Shown here piece after piece: positions 23,482-30,537 of a stretch of DNA of 33,569 bases. The translations under genes and the position numbers were made by a program. The notes beneath the pieces were generated by a model that was not told the DNA's origin, did no database searches, and worked only from the letters and a program-made list of their open reading frames with translations. Location of the stretch: positions 1 to 33,569 of the forward strand of contig JAFDWM010000019.1 in NCBI GenBank assembly GCA_018268455.1, written 5' to 3'. Source of the stretch: Actinomycetota bacterium. Its GTDB lineage: Bacteria > Actinomycetota > Actinomycetes > Actinomycetales > Microbacteriaceae. The number at the start of each line of letters is the position of its first letter. The stretch's first letter is position 1.

Positions 23482-23904
23482 TCAGGCCCCGAGGCGCTTG
23501 AGCGCCGTCTGCACGACGTGCTTGGCGCTCGCGGCGGCGCGGCCGACGACCTCGGCCGCGTGCGCTGCGCCGTCGGGCAGCGGCGGGACCATGCCCAGTG
23601 CGGCGATGTCGGGCGCCGACTCGCCGAACGGATCGGCGAGGAACGGCACGAGCCAGTCGTCGACCTGCTCGAGCGGCGCGGCCTCGATGCTGTAGAAGCG
23701 GCGCTGGCCGTCCTCACGAACGGTGACGAGCTCGGCCTCACGCAGCACCTTGAGGTGCTTGGAGACGGTCGGCTGGCTGATCCCCAGCTCGCTGACGATC
23801 TGGGTCACGCTGGTGCCGGCATCCCCGTCCTCGGACCGTCGGCGAAGCAGCTGCAGGATGTCCCGTCTCGTGCCGTCGGCGATCACGTCGAAGATGTCGG
23901 TCAT
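23482..23904 (-). CDS. ArsR/SmtB-type winged-helix regulator
   Basis: A 140-residue ArsR-family protein. The HTH is VTQIVSELGISQPTVSKHLKVLREAELVTVREDGQRRFYSIEAAPL (about 34-80), the usual recognition helix and beta wing. No Cys metal site is visible in the recognition helix (SmtB ELCVCD motif absent), so the signal may not be a metal. The C-terminus (about 95-140) is unlike standard ArsR proteins and Ala-rich. The ATG at 23904 is 6 nt after TACTGT, a leaderless pattern; upstream in-frame codons are not conserved. It is divergent from ktrB and may share regulation with it, but this is inference. Confidence 0.87.
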   Translation of the reverse strand: MTDIFDVIADGTRRDILQLLRRRSEDGDAGTSVTQIVSELGISQPTVSKHLKVLREAELVTVREDGQRRFYSIEAAPLEQVDDWLVPFLADPFGESAPDIAALGMVPPLPDGAAHAAEVVGRAAASAKHVVQTALKRLGA

Positions 23905-23910
23905 GCCTTC

Positions 23911-23916
23911 ACAGTA
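23911..23916 (-). promoter_or_regulatory. -10 box (TACTGT) of a leaderless promoter for the ArsR gene
   Basis: TACTGT on the minus strand is 6 nt (GAAGGC) before the ATG at 23904, which also contains GAAGG that might serve as a ribosome binding site on a longer message. Confidence 0.5.
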
Positions 23917-23934
23917 GCCGCGCCGGGGGCGGAG

Positions 23935-23940
23935 TACCAT
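23935..23940 (+). promoter_or_regulatory. -10 box (TACCAT) for the ktrB-ktrA operon
   Basis: TACCAT on the plus strand gives a start near 23947 and a leader of about 35 nt with the strong GGAGGAG ribosome binding site at 23968-23974, 7 nt before the ATG at 23982. It lies back to back with the ArsR -10 (24 bp away), so an ArsR dimer bound here could affect both. Confidence 0.45.
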
Positions 23941-23981
23941 GACGAAGGCTTTGCGAACGGGACGATCGGAGGAGCTGGACG

Positions 23982-25412
23982 ATGGCGCCCAACCCAGCCG
24001 CGAGATCCGTCGCCGCCGTCGGCCGACGCCTGGTCCGCTTCGCCAAGACGGTCACCACATCGTCCCCCTCGCGGTTCGCGATCGTCGTGTTCTCGGCGCT
24101 CATCCTGATCACCACGGCGCTGCTCTCGCTGCCGATCGCCAGTGCCGACCGCACGGTCACCCCGCTCGCCGACGCGCTGTTCACGGCGATGTCCACGATC
24201 TGCGTCACCGGCCTGTCGACGGTCGACATGGCCACGCACTGGTCCGGCTTCGGGCGAGGCGTGATCTTCGTCGGCGTGAACATCGGCGGCCTCGGCGTGC
24301 TCACGCTCGCAAGCGTCATGGGACTGGCGATCTCCAAGCGGCTCGGGCTGCGCGCCAAGCTCATCGCGGCCGGCGACACCAACCCGATGCGCGCGCACGG
24401 CGGCCCCGTCAACGAGAGCCAGACCGTGCGCCTCGGCGAGGTCGGATCCCTGCTGCGCACGGTCGCGATCTCGGCGTTCGCCATCGAGGCGGGCCTGATG
24501 GTGCTGCTGTACCCGGCGTTCCTGCTCAGCGGCACGGATCCGCTCACCGCCCTCTGGGAGGCGCCGTTCTACTCGGCCATGGCGTTCACCAACACCGGCT
24601 TCACGCCGAACCCCGGGGGTCTCGCCCCGTACGCGCAGAACTACTACGTGCTGTCGGTGATCATGCTCGGCGTGTTCCTGGGCAGCCTCGGCTTCCCGGT
24701 GATCTACACGCTCGCCCGGCAGCGCTGGCATGTGCGGCGCTGGTCACTGCACGCCAAGCTCACCATGATCACGACGATCGTGCTGTTCTTCATCGGCGCC
24801 GCCGTGTTCCTGCTGCTCGAGTTCGACAACCCGAAGACCTTCGGATCCATGGACGCCGGCGACACCACGTTCCAGGCCTTCTTCCTCTCGGCGATGACAC
24901 GCTCCGGCGGCTTCAACGTGGTGAACATCGGCGATCTGAACGGCTCCTCGCTGCTGGTCGGCTCGATGCTCATGTTCGTCGGCGGCGGATCCGCCTCGAC
25001 CGCCGGCGGCATCAAGGTGACCACGCTCGCCGTGCTCGCCCTCGCCGTGATCAGCGAGGCCAAGGGCCGCCCGGCCGTGCAGGCGTTCGGGAGGCGGATC
25101 CCCTCCGACGTGCAGCGCGTCGCCCTCAGCGTCGTCGCATGGGGGGCGACCACCGTGGCCATCGCGACGGTCACGATCTGCCAGATCACGAAGTACCCGG
25201 TCGTCGACGTGCTCTTCGACGTGGTCTCCGCGTTCGGCACCGTGGGGCTGTCGACGGGGATCACCGAGCGCCTGCCCGATCCCGCGACCTACGTGCTCGC
25301 CGCGACGATCTTCATGGGGCGCGTTGGTACAGTGACTCTCGCCGCGGCGGTGGCCGCGACCTCTCGCACGCAGCTGTACTCGCTGCCCGTGGAAAGGCCG
25401 ATCGTTGGTTGA
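23982..25412 (+). CDS. ktrB: Potassium uptake channel subunit KtrB/TrkH family
   Basis: A 476-residue TrkH/KtrB-type K+ translocating subunit. The four pore-loop selectivity segments are visible: STICVTGLSTVD, AFTNTGFTPNPGG, MTRSGGFNVVNIG and AFGTVGLSTGIT, each with its conserved Gly. Helix-pore-helix repeats flank them. Length fits KtrB rather than the longer TrkH. Regulated by the RCK partner encoded directly downstream. The ATG has the best ribosome binding site in the region (GGAGGAG). The N-terminal about 25 residues are Arg-rich. KtrAB systems move K+ with Na+ coupling and are controlled by ATP/ADP and often c-di-AMP; I see no riboswitch in the short leader. Confidence 0.94.
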   Translation: MAPNPAARSVAAVGRRLVRFAKTVTTSSPSRFAIVVFSALILITTALLSLPIASADRTVTPLADALFTAMSTICVTGLSTVDMATHWSGFGRGVIFVGVNIGGLGVLTLASVMGLAISKRLGLRAKLIAAGDTNPMRAHGGPVNESQTVRLGEVGSLLRTVAISAFAIEAGLMVLLYPAFLLSGTDPLTALWEAPFYSAMAFTNTGFTPNPGGLAPYAQNYYVLSVIMLGVFLGSLGFPVIYTLARQRWHVRRWSLHAKLTMITTIVLFFIGAAVFLLLEFDNPKTFGSMDAGDTTFQAFFLSAMTRSGGFNVVNIGDLNGSSLLVGSMLMFVGGGSASTAGGIKVTTLAVLALAVISEAKGRPAVQAFGRRIPSDVQRVALSVVAWGATTVAIATVTICQITKYPVVDVLFDVVSAFGTVGLSTGITERLPDPATYVLAATIFMGRVGTVTLAAAVAATSRTQLYSLPVERPIVG

Positions 25413-26076
25413 TGTGCTGCGCAGCGATGCGCCCGTGCTCGTGATCGGCCTGGGCCGCTTCGGTGCCGCGTGCGCCGGCGAGCTCGACCGGCTGGACCGC
25501 GAGGTGCTCGCGATCGACACCAGCCTCGACCTGGTGCAGAAGTGGTCGGAGCGGGTCACGCACGCCGTCCAGGCGGACACCCGCAACATCGACGCGCTGC
25601 GCCAGGTCGGCGCGCAGGACTTCCAGGTCGCCGTGGTCGCCGTCGGATCCTCGATCGAGGCCTCCGTGCTCATCACCGCCAACCTCGTCGACCTGAAGGT
25701 GCCGCAGATCTGGGCGAAGGCCGTGTCGCAGTCGCACGGGAAGATCCTCGCCCGCGTCGGCGCGAACCACGTCGTCTACCCCGAGCGCGAGGCCGGCGAG
25801 CGCGTGGCCCACCTCGTCTCGGGCCGGATGCTCGACTTCATCCGCTTCGACGACGACTTCGTGCTGGCGAAGATGTACCCGCCGAAGTTCATCCGCGGCG
25901 TGCCGCTGAACCAGTCCGGCGTGCGCAGCAAGTACAACGTGACCGTCGTGGGCGTGAAGAGCCCCGGCAAGCCGTTCCGCTACGCCGAGGCGACGACGGT
26001 GGTCACCAACCACGACCTCATCATCGTCTCGGGCACGAACAGCGACATCGAGCGGTTCTCCTCGCTCGACCGCTGA
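25405..26076 (+). CDS. ktrA: Potassium uptake regulatory subunit KtrA/TrkA (RCK)
   Basis: A 223-residue soluble RCK protein that forms the cytosolic gating ring on KtrB. The Rossmann RCK_N domain begins VLVIGLGRFGAACAGEL with the GxGxxG nucleotide site and the acidic end LAIDTS. An RCK_C domain follows (about 140-220: VLAKMYPPKFIRGVPLNQSGVRSKYNVTVVGVKSPG). It probably binds ATP/ADP in the N-domain and may bind c-di-AMP in the C-domain. I use the TTG start at 25405 because GGAAAGG lies 7 nt upstream; it overlaps the ktrB stop by 8 nt. GTG at 25414 is an alternative. The two genes are translationally coupled. Confidence 0.92.
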   Translation: MVDVLRSDAPVLVIGLGRFGAACAGELDRLDREVLAIDTSLDLVQKWSERVTHAVQADTRNIDALRQVGAQDFQVAVVAVGSSIEASVLITANLVDLKVPQIWAKAVSQSHGKILARVGANHVVYPEREAGERVAHLVSGRMLDFIRFDDDFVLAKMYPPKFIRGVPLNQSGVRSKYNVTVVGVKSPGKPFRYAEATTVVTNHDLIIVSGTNSDIERFSSLDR

Positions 26077-26079
26077 TCG

Positions 26080-26145
26080 GGTTCGGCGATCGAGCCGCGC
26101 AGGTTCGGCGATCGCGCTGCGCAGGTTCGGTGATCGCGCCGCGAA
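26080..26145. repeat. Three tandem 22-bp repeats
   Basis: Three head-to-tail copies (26080-26101, 26102-26123, 26124-26145) of a 22-bp unit that begins GGTTCGGCGATCG. Copies 1 and 2 differ at two positions; copy 3 differs from copy 2 at three. There are no spacers, so this is not a CRISPR array. It starts 4 bp after the ktrA stop. Confidence 0.8.
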
Positions 26146-26174
26146 TCAGCGCCCGCATTCGGATGCCCGCGGTA

Positions 26175-26249
26175 ACCGCGAGACTGCATCCGGGGCTCGA
26201 GACTGCGCCTGCGGCGTGCAGTCTCGTTACTCAGGTGGAGTCTCGCGGT
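26175..26249. repeat. Nested inverted repeats based on GAGACT
   Basis: The outer pair ACCGCGAGACT (26175-26185) and AGTCTCGCGGT (26239-26249) is a perfect 11-bp inverted repeat. The inner pair CGAGACTGCA (26179-26188) and TGCAGTCTCG (26217-26226) is a perfect 10-bp repeat. A further direct copy CGAGACTGC is at 26198-26206. So the same half-site occurs four times within 75 bp, between convergent ktrA and proC. Alternate hairpins are possible; the region ends 13 bp before the proC stop. Confidence 0.75.
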
Positions 26250-26262
26250 CAGCCTCCGGGGA

Positions 26263-27099
26263 TCAGGCTCCGGCGGCGAGCTCGCGTGCGCGGGCGAGCG
26301 CCGCGTCGGTGGCGCGGGCGAACACGTCGTCCAGGCGCGCGTCCTGCAGCACGGCGACGGCGCGCTCCGTCGTGCCCTTGGGGCTCGTCACGCGGCGGCG
26401 CAGCTCGGCCGGATCCTCCCCCGACGCCTCGAGCAGCGCGGTCGCGCCGATGAACGTCTGCTCGGCCATCAGCCGGGCCTCCGGCTCGGCGAAGCCCTTG
26501 CCGATCGCGGCCTTCGTGAACTCCTCGATGAGCAGGAACACGTAGGCGGGACCGGATCCGGAGATCGTGGACAGCGGGTCGATCTGCTCCTCGGCCACCT
26601 CGATCACGGATCCGACCGTCTCGAACAGCCGGCGCACGACCGCGCGCTCCTCGTCCGACACGCCCTCGGCCGCCGCCAGCCCGGTCACCGCCCGGCCGAC
26701 GGTGGCCGGTGTGTTCGGCATCGCGCGCAGCACGCTCGTGCCCGCGGGCAGGTGCGCGGCGAAGGTCGCGAGGGTGACGCCGGCGGCGATCGACACGATG
26801 ATCGCGCCGGGCGCCAGGTGCGGCGAGATCTCGTCGAGCAGATCCGGCACCATCGCCGGCTTCACGCCGACGATGACGATGCGGGATCCGGCCGCAGCCG
26901 CGTTGCCATCGGGCTGCTCGGCGAGGGAGATCGAGCGGACGCCGGCCAGCCCGGCAAGCTCCTCGGCCTTGGCTGCGGTGCGGTTCGTGGCGATGATCCC
27001 GCCCTCGACCGGGAGGCCGCTCGCGACGAGGCCCCGCAGGATCGCCCCTCCCATCGAACCGGCACCGATGAACGCGACAGAGGGGAGGGCATCGACCAT
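26263..27099 (-). CDS. proC: Pyrroline-5-carboxylate reductase
   Basis: The last step of proline synthesis, NAD(P)H-dependent reduction of pyrroline-5-carboxylate. The 278-residue protein has an N-terminal Rossmann domain (VAFIGAGSMGGAILRGLVASG, about 8-28; the following ATNRT accepts NADPH) and a C-terminal helical dimerisation domain. The family signature is ISGSGPAYVFLLIEEFTKA (about 175-193) with the later TFIGATALLEASGEDPAELRRRVTSPKGTTERAV. The ATG at 27099 is 6 nt after a TAGGAT -10 box, implying a leaderless message. In mycobacteria proC lies beside the HTH-bS22 pair; here they are about 6 kb apart. Confidence 0.95.
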   Translation of the reverse strand: MVDALPSVAFIGAGSMGGAILRGLVASGLPVEGGIIATNRTAAKAEELAGLAGVRSISLAEQPDGNAAAAGSRIVIVGVKPAMVPDLLDEISPHLAPGAIIVSIAAGVTLATFAAHLPAGTSVLRAMPNTPATVGRAVTGLAAAEGVSDEERAVVRRLFETVGSVIEVAEEQIDPLSTISGSGPAYVFLLIEEFTKAAIGKGFAEPEARLMAEQTFIGATALLEASGEDPAELRRRVTSPKGTTERAVAVLQDARLDDVFARATDAALARARELAAGA

Positions 27100-27105
27100 G
27101 CCGCC

Positions 27106-27111
27106 ATCCTA
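27106..27111 (-). promoter_or_regulatory. -10 box (TAGGAT) of a leaderless promoter for proC
   Basis: TAGGAT on the minus strand, then GGCGGC and the ATG at 27099: a 6-nt gap and no ribosome binding site. Confidence 0.6.
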
Positions 27112-27183
27112 CGAGCGGCGCCTGTGCCCCGGCGAGGATGGCGTCTGGCCGGCCGGCGCGGGGTGGATCGGATCCGCGCCGCA

Positions 27184-27189
27184 TAGACT
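27184..27189 (+). promoter_or_regulatory. -10 box (TAGACT) of a leaderless promoter for the CDF transporter gene
   Basis: TAGACT, then CAAGGC and the ATG at 27196: a 6-nt gap. AAGG overlaps the likely start and could help if the message is slightly longer. Confidence 0.6.
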
Positions 27190-27195
27190 CAAGGC

Positions 27196-28167
27196 ATGAG
27201 TGCATCCGGCGGCGGCAAGGCGATCCTGGCGGCGTTCCTGGCGAACATGGGCATCGCGGTCGCGAAGCTTGTCGCATGGCTGCTGTCCGGATCCGCCTCG
27301 ATGCTCGCCGAGGCGATCCACTCGGTCGCCGATTCCGGCAACCAGCTGCTGCTCATGCTGGGCGGCCGCAAGGCGCAGCGCCGGGCCGACCGCGAGCACC
27401 CGTTCGGCTACGGCCGCGAGCGCTACGTGTACGCGTTCGTGGTGTCGATCATCCTGTTCTCGGTCGGCGGCGTGTTCGCCGTGTACGAGGGCGTGCAGAA
27501 GCTCATCCACCCGCACGAGCTGGACAAGACCTGGTGGTGGCTGCCGCTCGCCGTGCTGCTGGTCTCGATCGTGCTCGAGTCGTTCTCGCTGCGCACGGCC
27601 GTCAAGGAGAGCAACCACGTGCGCCCGAAGGGCCAATCCTGGGTGTCGTTCATCCGCCGGGCGAAGGCGCCCGAGCTACCCGTCGTGCTGCTCGAGGACA
27701 CCGGTGCCCTCACCGGTCTGCTGTTCGCGCTGCTCGGCGTGGGTCTGACCTTGATCACGGGCAACCCGATGTTCGACGCCCTCGGCACGCTCATGATCGG
27801 CCTGCTGCTGGTGCTGATCGCGATCATCCTGGGCATCGAGACGAAGAGCCTGCTCATCGGCGAGGGCGCGAACGAGGCCGACCACGACCGCATCGTCGAC
27901 GCGATCCTCGACGGGGCGGAGGTCGAGAAGCTCATCCACATCAAGACGCTGTACCTCGGCCCCGATGAGCTCATGGTCGCCGCGAAGATCGCCCTTCCTG
28001 CCGACAAGCCGGTGCGTGCGGCAGCCGACGACATCGACGTGATCGAGGTGCGCATCCGCGAGGCCGTACCCGCGGCCCGGGTGATCTACCTCGAGCCCGA
28101 CGTGTACCGCCCCGCGCTGGATCCGACTCCCTCGACCGACGCCTTCGTGCTGCGCTCAGCCGACTGA
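27196..28167 (+). CDS. Cation diffusion facilitator (CDF) transporter, SLC30A9-like subgroup
   Basis: A 323-residue CDF antiporter with six transmembrane helices and a C-terminal cytosolic domain (about 215-310). The first metal-site motif is in helix 2 (AEAIHSVADSGNQLLL, HxxxD). The second site in helix 5 is VLLEDTGALTGLLFA (E-D) in place of the usual HxxxD, a trait of the ZnT9-like subgroup. FGYGRERYVYAF is the conserved loop after helix 2. Members export Zn2+, Mn2+, Fe2+ or Co2+ in exchange for protons; which metal is not clear from these residues. The extended loop KGQSWVSFIRRAKAPELP between helices 4 and 5 is also subgroup-typical. Downstream DUF1023 gene follows after 11 bp. Confidence 0.9.
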   Translation: MSASGGGKAILAAFLANMGIAVAKLVAWLLSGSASMLAEAIHSVADSGNQLLLMLGGRKAQRRADREHPFGYGRERYVYAFVVSIILFSVGGVFAVYEGVQKLIHPHELDKTWWWLPLAVLLVSIVLESFSLRTAVKESNHVRPKGQSWVSFIRRAKAPELPVVLLEDTGALTGLLFALLGVGLTLITGNPMFDALGTLMIGLLLVLIAIILGIETKSLLIGEGANEADHDRIVDAILDGAEVEKLIHIKTLYLGPDELMVAAKIALPADKPVRAAADDIDVIEVRIREAVPAARVIYLEPDVYRPALDPTPSTDAFVLRSAD

Positions 28168-28178
28168 CCGGACCCGCC

Positions 28179-29060
28179 ATGGTCGACCCGCTCGCCGAGG
28201 CGCTGGACGATCCGTCGATCACCCCCGAGGTGCGGCGCAAGTTGCAGAACGTGCGGGACGTGCTGGATGCGGACCCGCAGTCCCGGCTGACCTCGTTCTT
28301 CTTCGAGGGCGAGGAGCCGCGTGCGGCGGTGGCATTCGGCGACTTCGACGCCGCCGACGTGATCGCGGTGGTGCTGCACGGGATCGAGACCGATCTCGAC
28401 GCGTTCCCCGGCTGGGCGGAGATCGGCCAGCGCCTGTGCCTGGACGTGATCCGGGCGAGCACGCTGCGCGGAGGATCCGCCCACGTGGCCACCGTGGTGT
28501 GGTTCTGCTACGACTCCGGCACGCACCTGTCGGCGCTCGCCACCCGGCATGCGACGATCGGAGCCGCGCGGCTCGCCGGCGATCTCGTGCGGATGCGCCA
28601 CCGCCATCCGCGCACGCGGATCGCCGTGCTGTCGTACTCGTATTCGTCGACGCTGTTCGGCGAGCTCGTGCTCATGGACGGCGCCGGCCCGGTCTCGATG
28701 GCGTTCTCCATCGCCTCGGCCGGGATGACGCGCATGGCCGCGGATGCGGTCGCCGACGCGATCGCCGCGAAGTCGTTCTCGTTCTACGCGACCGAGGCGG
28801 CGAGCGACACCACCGCTCCGCTCGGCCGGCTGGGCGCGCACCCGGTGGATCCGCGCGACATCGAAGGCGCGATCGTGTACGGATCCGATGGCGGCATCGT
28901 GCCGGGAACCGGCGGCGAGCGCGGCGAGGCCACCCAGGGCCACGCGTCGAAGACCGAGGTCGACGACGAGGGCGAGCGCCACCGCGGCTACTTCGACGCC
29001 CGCGCGCAGGCCTACCTGTTCGCGGTGCAGCGGATCGCGCACCTCGCGACCCTGCATTGA
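28179..29060 (+). CDS. DUF1023 alpha/beta hydrolase with altered nucleophile elbow
   Basis: A 293-residue DUF1023 (PF06259) protein. Matching blocks in order are AAVAFGDFDAADVIAVVLHGIET (about 48-70), VATVVWFCYDSGT, the elbow AVLSYSYSST, IVYGSDGGIVPGTGG and the C-terminal HRGYFDARAQA. In the family the elbow is normally GHSYGS; here both flanking glycines are serine (SYSYSS) and the His is Tyr, though the central Ser remains, so activity may be changed or lost. No signal peptide is visible, while many relatives are secreted. The ATG lies 11 bp after the transporter stop with no clear ribosome binding site, so expression probably depends on the CDF gene. Confidence 0.8.
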   Translation: MVDPLAEALDDPSITPEVRRKLQNVRDVLDADPQSRLTSFFFEGEEPRAAVAFGDFDAADVIAVVLHGIETDLDAFPGWAEIGQRLCLDVIRASTLRGGSAHVATVVWFCYDSGTHLSALATRHATIGAARLAGDLVRMRHRHPRTRIAVLSYSYSSTLFGELVLMDGAGPVSMAFSIASAGMTRMAADAVADAIAAKSFSFYATEAASDTTAPLGRLGAHPVDPRDIEGAIVYGSDGGIVPGTGGERGEATQGHASKTEVDDEGERHRGYFDARAQAYLFAVQRIAHLATLH

Positions 29061-29074
29061 GCGGTAGGGTCGCC

Positions 29075-29107
29075 CCTGAGGCCGGCGGTGCATCCGCACG
29101 CCTCAGG
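29075..29107. terminator. Bidirectional terminator-like hairpin between convergent genes
   Basis: CCTGAGGC (29075-29082) pairs with GCCTCAGG (29100-29107), and GTGC pairs with GCAC inside, leaving a 5-nt bulge and the loop ATCC. It lies between the DUF1023 gene and the aspartate dehydrogenase-like gene. Two imperfect copies of TCAGGCTCC-n-GCGCG follow with a 17-bp period (29103-29134). Confidence 0.5.
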
Positions 29108-29136
29108 CTCCCGCGCGTGTCAGGCTCCGGCGCGCA

Positions 29137-29919
29137 TCAGAGGAAGGGCACGCCGTCGGGCGCGTCGAATCCGCGGATCCGCGCGTAGTCGTCGAGCGCG
29201 CGCAGGGCCGCCCACGCCACTACCGCGCTCGAGCGCGGACGCGCGGGCGACGGCTCGTTCGTCACGACAGCGCGCACCTCGCCGATCGCCCCGACCGCAC
29301 GGATCTCGTGCCGGGTCTGCACCGCGGCGGGGTCAGCGACGATCCGCGCGCTCGCGATGTCCCAGGCCCCTGCGGCGAGCGCCAGCGCGGCGGCGACGTT
29401 GGCAGAAGCCGGGAACCGCGTCGCGACGTCCCCTGCGGGCCCCTCGGCGAGCACGATCTCGGCGTCGCCGGCGTGCAGCGCGGCCTTCTGCTCCATCGTC
29501 ATCCACGGCTGGATCAGGGATCCGGGCAGCTTGCGACTCTCGATCGAGACGGCGCGCAGGGCTCCGGCGGCGCGCAGTGCCCGCACCTGGTCGAGCCCGC
29601 CGATCGCCCCGGTGCAGGCGATCACCCTGCCTCGGTCGGGGCGACGCTCCTGCACCGCCGCACGCAGCGCCGGGTCGGCCAACGCGCCGATCGAGAGCAG
29701 GATCACGTCCACCCCCACGTCGAGCAGTGCGGGAACGCGTTCGCGCACGGCCTGCTGGGTCGCGGCCTCGACGACGACGTCCACGCCGGTCCGATCCGGC
29801 ATGGCGTCATCGCGTCCGAAGGATCCGATCACCTGGTAGGGACGCGTCTCCTGCACGACCCGGCGGAGGGCGCCGTTGATGTGCCCGTCGCCGAGGAAGC
29901 CCACGCGCAGATCCGTCAT
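29137..29919 (-). CDS. Aspartate dehydrogenase-like NAD(P)-binding protein
   Basis: A 260-residue two-domain dehydrogenase of the L-aspartate dehydrogenase family (NadX/AspDH, DUF108). The Rossmann start is LRVGFLGDGHINGAL. VDVVVEAATQQAVRERVPALLDVGVDVILLSIGAL and ACTGAIGGLDQVRAL are family blocks. The C-terminal DUF108 domain contains NVAAALALAAGAWDIASARIVADPAAVQTRHEI with the His (THEI-like) near the active site. The enzyme makes iminoaspartate from aspartate, or the reverse, and can feed NAD synthesis, but no nadA or nadC is nearby. I start at the ATG at 29919, 7 nt after TAGGGT; upstream in-frame codons are not conserved. Confidence 0.82.
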   Translation of the reverse strand: MTDLRVGFLGDGHINGALRRVVQETRPYQVIGSFGRDDAMPDRTGVDVVVEAATQQAVRERVPALLDVGVDVILLSIGALADPALRAAVQERRPDRGRVIACTGAIGGLDQVRALRAAGALRAVSIESRKLPGSLIQPWMTMEQKAALHAGDAEIVLAEGPAGDVATRFPASANVAAALALAAGAWDIASARIVADPAAVQTRHEIRAVGAIGEVRAVVTNEPSPARPRSSAVVAWAALRALDDYARIRGFDAPDGVPFL

Positions 29920-29926
29920 GGCATTG

Positions 29927-29932
29927 ACCCTA
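29927..29932 (-). promoter_or_regulatory. -10 box (TAGGGT) for the aspartate dehydrogenase-like gene
   Basis: TAGGGT on the minus strand is 7 nt before the ATG at 29919, again leaving almost no leader. Confidence 0.5.
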
Positions 29933-29989
29933 GGACACCGCGCGGCGGCACATCGCGGTCGGCGCACCGCGCCGCGGGCGATGCGATCC

Positions 29990-30454
29990 TCAGCGGCGGT
30001 CGGCGAAGAAGGCCCGCAGCAGTGCGACGGCCTCGGCCTCGCGGACGCCGCCGACGACCTCGGCGCGGTACGGCAGGCGGCGATCGCGCAACACGTCGTA
30101 GAGCGATCCGGCGGCGCCCGCCTTGTCGTCCCACGCGCCGAACACGACCCGGCCGATCCGGGATTGCAGGATCGCTCCCGCGCACATCACGCACGGCTCC
30201 ATCGTGACGACGAGCGTGTGCCCCTCGAGATTCCAGGATCCGTGTGCCGCAGCCGCCGCCCGCAGTGCGACGATCTCGGCATGACCGGTCGGATCCGACG
30301 TCTGCTCGCGATCATTGCGCCCCTCGGCGACCGGCCGCCCGTCGGCGTCGAGCACGACGGCTCCGACCGGGATCTCGGCGACGGCCGCGGCCTCGGCAGC
30401 GAGTTCGAGGGCGCGCGCCATCGCCGTGTCGTCCGTCGTGCGTATCGCGCTCAC
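29990..30454 (-). CDS. tadA: tRNA-specific adenosine deaminase
   Basis: TadA converts A34 to inosine in the anticodon of tRNA-Arg(ACG). The 154-residue protein has the zinc and catalytic motifs HAE (H58, E60) in DPTGHAEIVAL and PCVMC (C88, C91) in MEPCVMCAGAI, plus the family ending with GSLYDVLRDRRLPYRAEV. The N-terminal helix MARALELAAEAA is as expected. Start is GTG at 30454 with AGGAGG 4 nt upstream. Guanine or cytosine deaminases share the fold, but GHAE with PCVMCAGAI and the D-LNHR-like DVLRDRRLPYR region fit TadA. Its gene is divergent from upp. Confidence 0.93.
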   Translation of the reverse strand: MSAIRTTDDTAMARALELAAEAAAVAEIPVGAVVLDADGRPVAEGRNDREQTSDPTGHAEIVALRAAAAAHGSWNLEGHTLVVTMEPCVMCAGAILQSRIGRVVFGAWDDKAGAAGSLYDVLRDRRLPYRAEVVGGVREAEAVALLRAFFADRR

Positions 30455-30525
30455 CCGGCCTCCTGCTCGTCAGCTCATCGTATGTCGGCGTCCGCAAGCG
30501 CATGCGCGGCACCGCCGTCGCCAAG

Positions 30526-30531
30526 TAGCCT
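30526..30531 (+). promoter_or_regulatory. -10 box (TAGCCT) of a leaderless promoter for upp
   Basis: TAGCCT, then GTATCC and the ATG at 30538: a 6-nt gap and no ribosome binding site. Confidence 0.6.
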
Positions 30532-30537
30532 GTATCC

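Noticed and set aside
23482-23904. ArsR protein as a metal sensor for the nearby CDF transporter
   Set aside because: No Cys/His metal motif is visible and the transporter gene is 3 kb away with its own promoter.
26080-26145. Short direct repeats that could suggest CRISPR
   Set aside because: The 22-bp units are contiguous with no spacers and no cas genes are near.
29065-29070. TAGGGT on the plus strand after the DUF1023 gene
   Set aside because: It resembles a -10 box, but no start codon or gene follows on that strand.
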